DNA of 64,000 nucleotides, from assembly GCA_964643355.1 (NCBI GenBank), contig CAZXPW010000013.1, positions 28,853 through 92,852 on the forward strand, read 5' to 3'. Made by a program: the position numbers and the translations under genes. The notes beneath the pieces are model-generated. The model was not told the DNA's origin. It saw only the letters and a program-made list of their open reading frames with translations, and ran no database searches. Shown one piece after another: positions 42,212-50,219 of this stretch (position 1 is its first letter; every line of letters begins with the position of its first letter). This stretch comes from FEN-1350 sp964643355 (GTDB lineage Bacteria; Planctomycetota; Phycisphaerae; Sedimentisphaerales; Anaerohalosphaeraceae).

Positions 42212-42481
42212 GTGGACGCCAATTACATTCTGTATCTGGGACGGCATACGATGGAGACGGCGCTGCTGATGTCGGCGCCGCTGCTGATTTCCTGCCTGCT
42301 GGCAGGGTTGCTGATCTCGATCTTCCAGACGATCACCTCCCTTCGGGACTCGACATTGAGCATGGTGCCGCGACTGGTGGTCATGGGCGCGGCGACCCTG
42401 TGGTTTGGAAACTGGATGCTCCAGATCCTGATCCGGTTTTCGACGGAAGTGTTCAACCGGATCCAGTTCTACGGGCAATAG
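42212..42481 (+). CDS. fliQ: Flagellar export gate protein FliQ
   Basis: 89 residues, two membrane helices, with METALLMSAPLLISCLLAGLLISIFQ and ITSLRDSTLSMVPRL as in FliQ. It starts with GTG at 42212 after GGAGCGCGACG, ten bases behind fliP. fliR follows after three bases. Part of the FliP-FliQ-FliR gate complex. Confidence 0.94.
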   Translation: MDANYILYLGRHTMETALLMSAPLLISCLLAGLLISIFQTITSLRDSTLSMVPRLVVMGAATLWFGNWMLQILIRFSTEVFNRIQFYGQ

Positions 42482-42484
42482 CCG

Positions 42485-43237
42485 ATGGACTTTCTGTCGG
42501 GGATTGTGCTGGGATTCGCTCTGGTCCTGACGCGGGTGGGGGCCTTCCTGGCGGTGTTTCCTCTGTTCGGGTGGAAGGCGATCCCGGTTCGCCTGAAGGT
42601 CGCCATGATCGTGGTGGCGTCGGTCTTTTTCGGCAGCCAGATCCAGTGTCCCGTGCGTCCCCAGGACGCGTTCGGACTGCACAGCGCGCTGATGATGGTC
42701 AACGAGGCGATTTACGGGCTGGGGCTGGGACTGGTCTGCGCAATCTTGTTCCAGACCGTTCAGGTCAGCGCCCGGATCGTAGAACGGGAAATGGGATTGT
42801 CGATGGCGAATGTCTTTGATCCATTCAGCGGCGATCCGGCCGAACCCCTCAGTGTCCTGACCGAAACGATCTTCGCGCTGCTGTTTTTGACCGTCGGGGG
42901 TCATCATGTTCTTCTCCGGCTGATCCAGCAGAGTTTTGTGCGCTTTCCCGTCGGAAGTATCCCGGATCTGGAACGGCTGACCCGCGGACTGATCGAGACA
43001 AGCAACACCATGCTGCTTCTGGGATTGCAGATGGCCGGGCCGATCGTGGCGGTGTCGCTGTTGACGCTGGTGATTCTGGCCATCATGTCTCGAATCGCGC
43101 CGGACGCCAATGTGTTGTTTCTGAGTTTTCCCCTGCGGATCGGAATGGGATTGATCCTGGTGGGGTTGTTTTTCCCATTCCTTCAGTACTTCGTCAAAGA
43201 GTTCACAAACTGGCTGGATAAACTGCTGCCCCTGTAG
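42485..43237 (+). CDS. fliR: Flagellar export gate protein FliR
   Basis: 250 residues, about six membrane segments. The pattern near residues 10-40 (FALVLTRVGAFLAVFPLFGWKAIPVRLKVA) is typical of FliR, as is the C-terminal LFFPFLQYFVKEFTNWLDKLL. It completes the export gate together with FliP and FliQ. flhB begins 27 bases later. Confidence 0.94.
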   Translation: MDFLSGIVLGFALVLTRVGAFLAVFPLFGWKAIPVRLKVAMIVVASVFFGSQIQCPVRPQDAFGLHSALMMVNEAIYGLGLGLVCAILFQTVQVSARIVEREMGLSMANVFDPFSGDPAEPLSVLTETIFALLFLTVGGHHVLLRLIQQSFVRFPVGSIPDLERLTRGLIETSNTMLLLGLQMAGPIVAVSLLTLVILAIMSRIAPDANVLFLSFPLRIGMGLILVGLFFPFLQYFVKEFTNWLDKLLPL

Positions 43238-43264
43238 GGCGGCCATAGGAACCCCCGAAACGAA

Positions 43265-44326
43265 ATGGCCCAATCCGGCAGCGAAAAGACGGAAATGCCA
43301 ACCGGCCGACGGCTGGGCAAAGCCCGGGAAGAAGGTCATGTCCCGCATAGCGCGGAAATGGTCTCCTCGGTATCGCTGGTGGTCTTGTTTGCGACGGTGT
43401 ATCTGTTGGGATCGCAGATCGCGTCCTGGACGATGGCCGGGATGCGCAAGGTCCTGTCATGCGATCGGACCGCGATGGAAAATCCGAACCTCTTCATGGC
43501 CTACCTGCAGGATCAGCTTGCGGAAGCCGGCACGGTCATGGCCCCGTTTCTCCTGATCCTTCTGGTTACGGGCGTCGGTCTGTCCATCTACATCAGCGGC
43601 TGGCATGTCAGCTTAAAACCGCTGTCCCCGAAGTTCAACTTTTTCAACCCGTCGGCGGTGTTGTCCTCCATGTTTTCCACCAATACCGCAGTCCGGGTCC
43701 TGATTTCCCTGGCCAAACTGATCTTTGTTTCACTGATCGTGTATGTTTATCTCCGCAGCCGCCTGGACGAGATCATGGCGCTGCGATGGGCCTGGTCCAC
43801 GGGTCTGGTGACCGGAATCATGCGGTTGATCTTCGGGGTTCTTCTGCGAGTGGCCATCGGCATCCTGGTCATCGGGATGATCGACCTGTTTTATCAGAAA
43901 TGGAAGTACATCGAAGACCTGAAGATGACCAAGCAGGAGGTCAAGGAGGAGTTCCGGAGCATGGAAGGGCCGCCGGAAGTCATGCGGCGAATCCGGAAAA
44001 AGCAGTTCGAGATCGCGATGCAGCGGATGTTGCAGGAAGTTCCGACGGCCAATGTGGTGGTGGTCAACCCCGACCATGTGGCCGTGGCGCTGAAATACGA
44101 CCCGAAAACCATGGCGTCTCCGACCGTGGTGGCCAAAGGCGCCGACCAGGTCTGCGAAAAGATCAAGGAGATCGCGCGGGCGTACGGCGTGCCCATCCTG
44201 CGACGGCCGGCCCTGGCCCGGGAGCTGTTCGCCTCCGTCGATCTGGGTCGGGCGATTCCCGAGTCGCTGTTCGTGGCCGTGGCGGAGATCCTGGCCCTGG
44301 TAATGCGTCTGCGGCGAAACCGATAG
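43265..44326 (+). CDS. flhB: Flagellar export switch protein FlhB
   Basis: 353 residues. N-terminal EKTEMPTGRRLGKAREEGHVPHSAEM, four membrane helices to about residue 215, then the cytoplasmic domain with the autocleavage loop ANVVVVNPDHVAVALKY. The motif is NPDH instead of the usual NPTH; the asparagine and proline needed for cleavage remain, and Asp at this position is found in some FlhB/YscU relatives to my knowledge. FlhB switches export from hook to filament substrates together with FliK. Confidence 0.95.
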   Translation: MAQSGSEKTEMPTGRRLGKAREEGHVPHSAEMVSSVSLVVLFATVYLLGSQIASWTMAGMRKVLSCDRTAMENPNLFMAYLQDQLAEAGTVMAPFLLILLVTGVGLSIYISGWHVSLKPLSPKFNFFNPSAVLSSMFSTNTAVRVLISLAKLIFVSLIVYVYLRSRLDEIMALRWAWSTGLVTGIMRLIFGVLLRVAIGILVIGMIDLFYQKWKYIEDLKMTKQEVKEEFRSMEGPPEVMRRIRKKQFEIAMQRMLQEVPTANVVVVNPDHVAVALKYDPKTMASPTVVAKGADQVCEKIKEIARAYGVPILRRPALARELFASVDLGRAIPESLFVAVAEILALVMRLRRNR

Positions 44327-44339
44327 CTCTTGAAACGCA

Positions 44340-45872
44340 ATGCCGATGGGCTATACTGAATCCGTCAACCGTATGCAAGCTGAAGAACCGATCAATCCGT
44401 TGACCGGCATGTCGCGGCGGGTCATCGAACGAAATCACCTGGTAGGGGTGACGCTGGTGATCTGCCTGATGGGCGGTTTTGTCGTTCCGTTGCCGGGGTG
44501 GGGTGTGGACCTCCTGCTGGTGGTCAATGTCTGTCTGACGGCGGCGCTGGTGATCATCGGGTTTACCGGCAGATCCAGTTCGGAACTGGGATCGCTTCCG
44601 GGTCTGTTGACGGCGGCGACGCTGCTGCGGATCCTCGGTCATGCGGTCGTCGGTCGCGCGGTTTTCTCCAGCGCCGCCTCCGGACGGATTTTGTCGCTGT
44701 TGGGACAGGCGACCGAATTCCTGCAATCAAACTGGATCCGGCTGCTGGGACCGGCGGCGGCATTCGTGGTCTTGATCGCCGTCGTGCAGACCGCCCGCAA
44801 GATTCAACAGATCTATGTCGAATTTGTGGAGGACACCGTTGTCGCCGAGGAACTCCGGATCAACAGCGACTTTCGCAAGGGCCATCTCGACCGCGCCACG
44901 GCCGAAGGGCGACGCCGTCGGCTCGAAATCGAGACGATGTTTTACCGCGGATTGGCCGTGTCAACGGACCTGGTCCGAATCGAAGGAATCATCGTGGCGG
45001 CGATTCTCCTGGGGTTGAGTTTTGGATTTCATCGAGTCTTGCCCCAGGACGCGGCCAGGGGGTATTGGCTTTCGTCGCTGACCGCCGCGGGAATCGCCAT
45101 GATCCTGCCGGAATTTCTGATCACGATGGGGTGTCGGCGGCTGGGGGGCGTATTGACGGCCGGATGGCCGAAACCGGGCCCGATCCCGTCGCAACCGGCC
45201 GAGACGATCACGATCGTTTCCGAACAGACCGGACAGCCCGAAGAGGTCCAGATCCTGAATCCCGATTTTCGGGAACGACAAAATCCGGTCATATCGGCAA
45301 CCATCGAACAGGTTGTCGCATTTGAACCTCCGAATTTGACGGTACCCGAATCGACGGTCGCGTCCGCGCAAACTTCCGCGTCGTCGGAGAACTATTACCT
45401 GGACCTGTGCCGGCGGATCTGGTCCGGCGGAAAAACGATCGTGCTGGCCGCCCAAAGCATTCAGGAACTCCCGGTCACCGTCGTGGTCAAACTGGCAATG
45501 CGACTGGCCGAATCGGAAGACAAGGTGCTGCTGGTCGATGTCGAAAAGGGCCGCAATGCGTTGGGCGAGGTCTTCGACCTGCAGGAGTCTTCGGTGCCGC
45601 GGTCCGTGCCGAGCTGTATCGAGAATGTCCATGTCTGGATGGGGCGAGACTTCGAGGAGTGGACCGATATGGATTGTTCCGCTGCGATAGAGGGCTTTCA
45701 GCGAGTGTTGATCTACGCTCCGCAGATCGGCGACTGGCCGATGGGGATGGCCCTGATCCACAAGGCCGACCGAATCCTGCTATTCGGCAGGACCGATTCG
45801 ACCCCCGGCAGCCCCCCCACCGTCTGGGGTCGAACCGCAGAACCCGTCCCCCTTGGGATAAACAACGGCTGA
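44340..45872 (+). CDS. Aberrant FlhA homologue: FlhA membrane half fused to a degenerate MinD-like domain
   Basis: 510 residues, against about 690 for FlhA. Residues 30-265 show FlhA features: GWGVDLLLVVNVCLTAALVI, then LPGLLTAATLLRILGHAVV; a FHIPEP-type loop with VVAEELRINSDFRKGHLDRATAEGRRRR and FYRGLAVSTDLVRIEGII; and SSLTAAGIAMILPEFLITMGCRR, which lines up with the FlhA LTIGDGLVSQIPALLI segment. After a linker (265-370), residues 375-500 resemble MinD/ParA or bacterial tyrosine kinases (AMRLAESEDKVLLVDVEKGRN, HKADRILLFG), but the P-loop lysine and glycines are absent. The FlhA chaperone-docking domain is missing. It occupies the normal flhA site after flhB. A standard flhA was not seen in the window. 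Confidence 0.75.
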   Translation: MPMGYTESVNRMQAEEPINPLTGMSRRVIERNHLVGVTLVICLMGGFVVPLPGWGVDLLLVVNVCLTAALVIIGFTGRSSSELGSLPGLLTAATLLRILGHAVVGRAVFSSAASGRILSLLGQATEFLQSNWIRLLGPAAAFVVLIAVVQTARKIQQIYVEFVEDTVVAEELRINSDFRKGHLDRATAEGRRRRLEIETMFYRGLAVSTDLVRIEGIIVAAILLGLSFGFHRVLPQDAARGYWLSSLTAAGIAMILPEFLITMGCRRLGGVLTAGWPKPGPIPSQPAETITIVSEQTGQPEEVQILNPDFRERQNPVISATIEQVVAFEPPNLTVPESTVASAQTSASSENYYLDLCRRIWSGGKTIVLAAQSIQELPVTVVVKLAMRLAESEDKVLLVDVEKGRNALGEVFDLQESSVPRSVPSCIENVHVWMGRDFEEWTDMDCSAAIEGFQRVLIYAPQIGDWPMGMALIHKADRILLFGRTDSTPGSPPTVWGRTAEPVPLGINNG

Positions 45873-45880
45873 GCCGCCGA

Positions 45881-46671
45881 ACTCCGCAGGAGTCCAATCC
45901 CCGCCGGCCTGGATCTGGCCCGCTGCCCGCTGGTCAGCCACTGCTACCACCGCCGACCCTTCCCCGAACTGGGCTGCAACCTATTCGCGATGTTCCACGC
46001 CCGATCCGCCGCGGCCATCGCCGGGGCCGTCGAGTCTTTCGTTGCCCGATGGCAGCCCGCGGACCATGCCCTCCTCGAAACCCTCGCCGAACTCAAAAAG
46101 CAGCCGGTCGAGTACCGCCCGAAACCCTGATCGCCGACCCGAACCCAAACGCGGTCCTTCCTTCGGAACAGGCCGCCAATCCGACAGGCCCGGAGGGCCG
46201 GAAGATCATGGCCGGGGGCGGAAACCCCCGGTGGATTGCTCGCCAAGAATCCCCAGCCCTGAAAGTGCGGAAGAATGATTTCATCCGCAACGAACCTGTC
46301 TTTCGCCCCTGCGGGGAATTGAATCGGCCTGATTGATCGGACTCCGCAGGAGTCCAACCCGAATAGCCCCGGGTGGAACCCGGGGAACGGAAGCGGACAA
46401 CCTGTATTGGCTGAATTATTCCGGACCCCGAAGGGGTCCAACGAATCCCGACGGTTCGTTCGACTCCGTCGGAGTCGGGGAATAAGAAGGGCGGAAGGGG
46501 GTCGTCTCTCAACCACGGGCTGTTTGCCCGTGGCTATTCGGATTCAACCCTCTGTCGGGGTTGGTACGGCCCGAGGGATTACTTTCCCAAACCCAGTCGT
46601 CCCTTCGGGACAGTCCTGATGGTCTCGCTGACCTCTATTCCCTTGTAGGGACGGGTTTCAACCCCGCCCGT
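45881..46671. repeat. Cluster of short palindromic (REP-like) elements
   Basis: Seven or more GC-rich perfect palindromes lie in 800 bases: ACTCCGCAGGAGTCCAA at 45881 and again at 46341 (identical 17 bases), CCGGGGGCGGAAACCCCCGG at 46212, CCCCGGGTGGAACCCGGGG at 46367, GGACCCCGAAGGGGTCC at 46423, CGACTCCGTCGGAGTCG at 46461, CCACGGGC-TGTTT-GCCCGTGG at 46513 and GTCCCTTCGGGAC at 46609. A looser one, ACGGG with CCCGT, ends at 46671. Each is a potential hairpin. Confidence 0.7.
45903..46130 (+). pseudogene. Remnant of a siroheme decarboxylase (AhbA/AhbB, NirD/L family), C-terminal part
   Basis: 75 codons before a TGA, without a start codon, reading LARCPLVSHCYHRRPFPELGCN, then LFAMFHARSAAA and LAELKKQPVEYRP. 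The pattern VSHCY-x-R-x-x-F-P with N-L-[FY]-[AT]-M-x-H-[GA]-R-S, and the final LKK, is that of the C-terminal half of Lrp-type siroheme decarboxylases used for heme d1 or alternative heme synthesis. It is in frame with, but after, the stop of the FlhA-like gene. The N-terminal half is absent and palindromic repeats surround it, so it is a decayed fragment. Its original partner genes are not here. Confidence 0.65.
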
Positions 46672-46729
46672 ACCGACATTTGAGTGGGTCTGGCTTCCGG
46701 ATGGATATGATCCCCCGGATACAATCCGC

Positions 46730-46853
46730 CATCATCTTTGGGTATCTTTGGAATCTTTGGAAAATTCGATGAATATCCAAAGATGATGATTCATTTTTAC
46801 TATCTTTGGATTTTTAGCGTAATAATCCAAAGGCGCCAAAGATGCTCAAAGAT
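46730..46853. repeat. Array of CCAAAGAT / ATCTTTGG words
   Basis: ATCTTTGG occurs at 46734, 46744, 46753 and 46802; its complement CCAAAGAT at 46777 and 46836, with near copies at 46827 and 46846. The longest inverted pair is CATCATCTTTGG (46730-46741) with CCAAAGATGATG (46777-46788). Function is unknown; the array ends where the AAA ATPase remnant begins. Confidence 0.7.
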
Positions 46854-47262
46854 GATGATTTCTTTCCGGGCCACCCCATAAATCCCTCCGGGTCGAATCC
46901 GGCCAGGAGCATAACCACCGACCCTGAAATCCCGACTTGGATGTCTCGATTCCCAATTCGCGTTTGGCGTCTCGAAGCCGATTGTCGCCAATCTGAAACT
47001 CTCTTGCCCGTCGGAAGATCTCTTCGCTGTCCAGCGGTTCCTTGCCTTGGAGTTGTTCGCGGAGGAACGCTTTGGCGTCGTGGGGTTTTTTGGAGCCGGG
47101 GCGGTCGCGGCGGTTGGAGAGGATCTCGTCGGTGTCGTCGGTCACGGGCAGCAAGCCCCACTCGACGGCCCCGGCGACGATGTCGAAGGACAGGCCCGTC
47201 GGGTCGATGGCGTAGTTGTTCTTGACGGGCAGAAACAGTCGCCGGGGGTTCGGCTGATCGAC
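46846..47262 (-). pseudogene. C-terminal remnant of a mobile-element-type AAA (RecA-like) ATPase
   Basis: The minus-strand frame reads RRLFLPVKNNYAIDPTGLSFDI, VEWGLLPVTDDTDEIL, then AKAFLREQLQGKEPLDSEEIFRRA and NRLRDAKRELGIETSKSGF. This is the tail of replication-associated or phage/plasmid AAA ATPases: the P-K-N-N motif, then a winged-helix-like segment. The ATPase core with Walker motifs, about 300 residues, is missing. The frame continues upstream to 47367, but that part shows no similarity and overlaps the oxidoreductase start. The remnant suggests a former integrated element at this site. Confidence 0.65.
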
Positions 47263-47365
47263 CGTGATCGGTTCGCGATGCACAGAACCCTTCGGGGTGT
47301 TGGGTTGACAGGATCGGGCCCGTCCGTTAAACTGGCGGCTCGAGCAGACGGAACAGGAGAAAACC

Positions 47366-48520
47366 ATGACGACGATTCATACGGCCGTGATCGGGGCGGG
47401 GTTTATCGGCCCGGTGCATGTGGAGGGTTTGCTGCGGGCTGGGATCCCGGTGCAAGGGATTCTCGGCGTAAGCCCGAAGGAATCCCGTAGCAGCGCCAAG
47501 CGGCTGGGCCTGAAGAGGGCCTATGAGCACTTCCAGCAGGTCCTCGACGACAAGGAGGTTCAGGCCGTCCACATTGCCACGCCGAACCGATTGCACTACG
47601 ACATGGCCCGCAAGGCGCTGGAGGCCGGCAAGCATGTGCTGTGCGAAAAGCCGCTGGCGATGAACAGCACCCAATCCGCCGAACTGGTTAAGGTTGCCCG
47701 CAAGATGGGGCTTGCCGCGGGGGTCAACTACAATCTTCGGTATTATCCGCTGAATATCGAGGCGGCCGATCGGGTTCGCAAGGGCGAAGTGGGGTCGGTC
47801 TTTTCGGTGTGCGGCAGTTATGTGCAGGACTGGCTATTGTATCCGACGGACTACAACTGGCGGGTGCTGGCCGAGGAAGGCGGCCAGCTTCGGGCCGTCG
47901 CGGATATCGGCACGCACTGGCTGGACCTGATCGGCACGATCACCGGCCTGGAGACCGAAGAGGTCTGTGCCGATCTGGCGACGGTGCATCCGGTGCGGCA
48001 GCGGCCCGTCGGCGAGGTCCAGACCTTCAAGGGCAAGGAAGATCGCGATCCGATCAAACGCGAGCCGGTCGATATCAATACAGAAGATTATGGATGTATT
48101 ATGATCCGTTTTAAGGGCGGGGCCAGGGGTTGCCTGTGGGTCTCGCAGGTCACCGCCGGACGCAAGAACTGTCTGCGCTATGAATTGTCCGGATCCAAGC
48201 AAGCTCTGTCCTGGTGCAGCGAGCGGCCCAACGAAATGTGGATCGGTCACCGACAGACGCCCAACGAGCTGCTCCTGCGGGATCCGTCGCTGGTGGGCGA
48301 CGAAGCCCGGCGGTTCATCCACTATCCCGGGGGACACAACGAGGGATTCCCCGACACCTTCAAGCAGTGTTTCCGGGCCTTTTATGACTCGATTCGGTCT
48401 GGCAAACCCGCCGACGGAGGATATCCGACCTTCGCCGACGGACATCGGGAGATCGTCCTGTGCGAGGCGATCTTGAAAAGCCATCGAGAACGAACATGGA
48501 TTTCAATCCAGGGAGCGTAA
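47366..48520 (+). CDS. Gfo/Idh/MocA-family oxidoreductase
   Basis: 384 residues. The N-terminal Rossmann fold has the dinucleotide motif TAVIGAGFIGPVHVEGLL and the family signature HVLCEKPLA near residue 95 (catalytic Lys). The C-terminal domain has the DIGTHWLDLI motif with the conserved histidine near residue 185. Such enzymes oxidise or reduce sugars and inositols with NAD(P). The sugar isomerase/epimerase gene follows after two bases, so they likely act on one carbohydrate; the substrate cannot be named. The start lies next to the remnant described above and is preceded by ACAGGAGAAAACC. Confidence 0.93.
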   Translation: MTTIHTAVIGAGFIGPVHVEGLLRAGIPVQGILGVSPKESRSSAKRLGLKRAYEHFQQVLDDKEVQAVHIATPNRLHYDMARKALEAGKHVLCEKPLAMNSTQSAELVKVARKMGLAAGVNYNLRYYPLNIEAADRVRKGEVGSVFSVCGSYVQDWLLYPTDYNWRVLAEEGGQLRAVADIGTHWLDLIGTITGLETEEVCADLATVHPVRQRPVGEVQTFKGKEDRDPIKREPVDINTEDYGCIMIRFKGGARGCLWVSQVTAGRKNCLRYELSGSKQALSWCSERPNEMWIGHRQTPNELLLRDPSLVGDEARRFIHYPGGHNEGFPDTFKQCFRAFYDSIRSGKPADGGYPTFADGHREIVLCEAILKSHRERTWISIQGA

Positions 48521-48522
48521 CC

Positions 48523-49437
48523 ATGAAACTGGGATTTGTCAGTGCCATTTTACCGGATTTGTCGTTGGAAGAAGTCGTGGACTTTGCGTCCAAGGAAGGT
48601 TTCGCCTGCGTGGAGCTGATGTGCTGGCCGAAAGGCAAGGCCGAACGGCGGTATGCGGGCGTCACGCATGTGGATGTCGCCGCGCTGGACAAAACTCAGG
48701 CCGAAGAGATCCTGTCGCTGATGGAATCGACGGATGTCCAGATCAGCGGGCTGGGGTATTATCCCAATCCGCTGTGTCCCAACGAGGCCGAGTCGAAGCT
48801 GTATGTCCAGCACATCAAGAAGGTCATCGCCGCGGCGCGGATGCTCAAGGTCAACCGGATGAACACCTTCGTCGGCCGCGACTGGACAAAATCCGTCGAT
48901 GAGAACTGGCCGCGATTCCTGAAGGTCTGGAAGCCGATCATCCGCTACGCCGAGGACCAGGGCGTCAAGGTCGGCATCGAGAACTGCCCGATGTTCTTCA
49001 CCAACGACGAGTGGCCCGGGGGGAAAAATCTGGCGACCTGCCCGGCGATCTGGGACCGCATGTTCAACGACATCGACAGCAAAAACTTCGGGCTGAATTT
49101 CGATCCGTCGCACTTCGTCTGGCAGGAGATGGACTACCTGTCCGTGCTGCGGGAATACGCCTCCAAGCTGTTCCACATCCACGCCAAGGATGCGCGGCTG
49201 GATCGCGAAAAACTCAACCGGGTGGGGCTGCTGGCCAATCCCAGCCAGTACCACACGCCCAAGCTGCCCGGGCTGGGCGAAGTCAACTGGGGCCGGTTCC
49301 TGGGGACTCTCGGCGAGACGGGCTATCGCGGACCGGTCTGCATCGAGGTCGAAGACCGCGTCTACGAGGGGTCGGTAGAACTCCGCAAGGCGGCGCTGCG
49401 GCAAAGCGGGCGTTACCTCCAGCAGTTCCTACCGTAA
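48523..49437 (+). CDS. Sugar phosphate isomerase/epimerase (xylose isomerase-like TIM barrel)
   Basis: 304 residues. AP endonuclease family 2 fold: MKLGFVSAILPDLSLEEVVDFASKEGF, IGIENCPMFF-like VKVGIENCPMFFTNDEW with metal-ligand Glu, NFDPSHFVWQEMD with Asp and His, FHIHAKDARLD and VCIEVED. These residues bind a divalent metal. The ATG at 48523 follows GGGAGCGTAACC. Partner of the oxidoreductase upstream; a D-tagatose-epimerase or inosose-type reaction is possible but not determinable. Confidence 0.92.
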   Translation: MKLGFVSAILPDLSLEEVVDFASKEGFACVELMCWPKGKAERRYAGVTHVDVAALDKTQAEEILSLMESTDVQISGLGYYPNPLCPNEAESKLYVQHIKKVIAAARMLKVNRMNTFVGRDWTKSVDENWPRFLKVWKPIIRYAEDQGVKVGIENCPMFFTNDEWPGGKNLATCPAIWDRMFNDIDSKNFGLNFDPSHFVWQEMDYLSVLREYASKLFHIHAKDARLDREKLNRVGLLANPSQYHTPKLPGLGEVNWGRFLGTLGETGYRGPVCIEVEDRVYEGSVELRKAALRQSGRYLQQFLP

Positions 49438-49452
49438 GGACCATTGGACATT

Positions 49453-50139
49453 ATGGACTATACATATCTTGATATCGCCAAAATGATCGACCACTCGCTG
49501 CTGAATCCGACGCTGACGGATCGGCAGTTGGAGGAGGGATGTCAACTGGCGCTGCAATACGACACGGCCAGCGTGTGTATTCTGCCCTACGCCCTGCGAC
49601 GGTGCTGGGAGATCTTGCACGGCAGCGATGTGCGGGCCAGCACGACGATCGGTTTCCCCCACGGCGGACACGCCACGGCCGTCAAGGTTGCCGAGACCCT
49701 GCGGGCCCTGGACGACGGCGGCGAGGAACTGGACATGGTTGTCAACCTCAGCAAGGTTCTCAGCGGCGACTGGGACTATGTCGTCCGGGATATCGCCGCG
49801 GTGATCGAGCCAACCCACAAGGCCGGACAAAAGGTCAAGGTCATCTTCGAAAACTGCTACCTCAACGACGCGCAGAAGATCCGGTTGTGCGAAATCTGTA
49901 CGGAACTGAACGCCGACTGGGTCAAGACCTCCACCGGCTACGGAACCGGCGGAGCGACCCTGGACGATCTGAAGCTGATGCGAAAACACGCCGGACCGCG
50001 GGTTCAGGTCAAGGCCGCCGGCGGCATTCGCGATCTGGACTCGCTGCTGGCCGTTCGCGCCGTCGGCGCGACGCGAAGCGGCGCGACGAAAACCCGCGAG
50101 ATCCTCGAGGAATGCAAACGCCGGCTGGGGATAACATAG
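49453..50139 (+). CDS. deoC: Deoxyribose-phosphate aldolase
   Basis: 228 residues, normal length. Class I aldolase splitting 2-deoxyribose 5-phosphate into glyceraldehyde 3-phosphate and acetaldehyde. Motifs: MIDHSLLNPTLT, TTIGFPHGGH, KVIFENCYL, the Schiff-base lysine in WVKTSTGYGTGGAT and the second lysine in QVKAAGGIRDL. ATG 49453 gives a standard N-terminus; a TTG at 49444 is less likely. It follows the isomerase gene by 15 bases, the end of a three-gene sugar operon. Confidence 0.94.
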   Translation: MDYTYLDIAKMIDHSLLNPTLTDRQLEEGCQLALQYDTASVCILPYALRRCWEILHGSDVRASTTIGFPHGGHATAVKVAETLRALDDGGEELDMVVNLSKVLSGDWDYVVRDIAAVIEPTHKAGQKVKVIFENCYLNDAQKIRLCEICTELNADWVKTSTGYGTGGATLDDLKLMRKHAGPRVQVKAAGGIRDLDSLLAVRAVGATRSGATKTREILEECKRRLGIT

Positions 50140-50219
50140 GTTTCAGGATCTGAAATTCAGGATTTTATGAAGCGGCATCTCTTCCGCCATATCCAATCAT
50201 CAAAATCCCGTTCGATATC

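Noticed and set aside
42194..43348. 384-codon minus-strand frame
   Set aside because: Antisense to fliQ, fliR and flhB; composed largely of Gln, His, Arg and Asp.
45407..46336. 309-codon plus-strand frame across the end of the FlhA-like gene
   Set aside because: Arg/Pro-rich translation; out of frame with the FlhA-like gene and runs into palindromic repeats. The true remnant here is in another frame.
45881..46671. CRISPR array
   Set aside because: The repeats are palindromes of differing sequence and irregular spacing, without constant spacers, and no cas gene is near.
50141..50155. TTTCAG-GAT-CTGAAA as a convergent terminator between deoC and fliD
   Set aside because: Six base pairs with a three-base loop and a poor U-run; not convincing.
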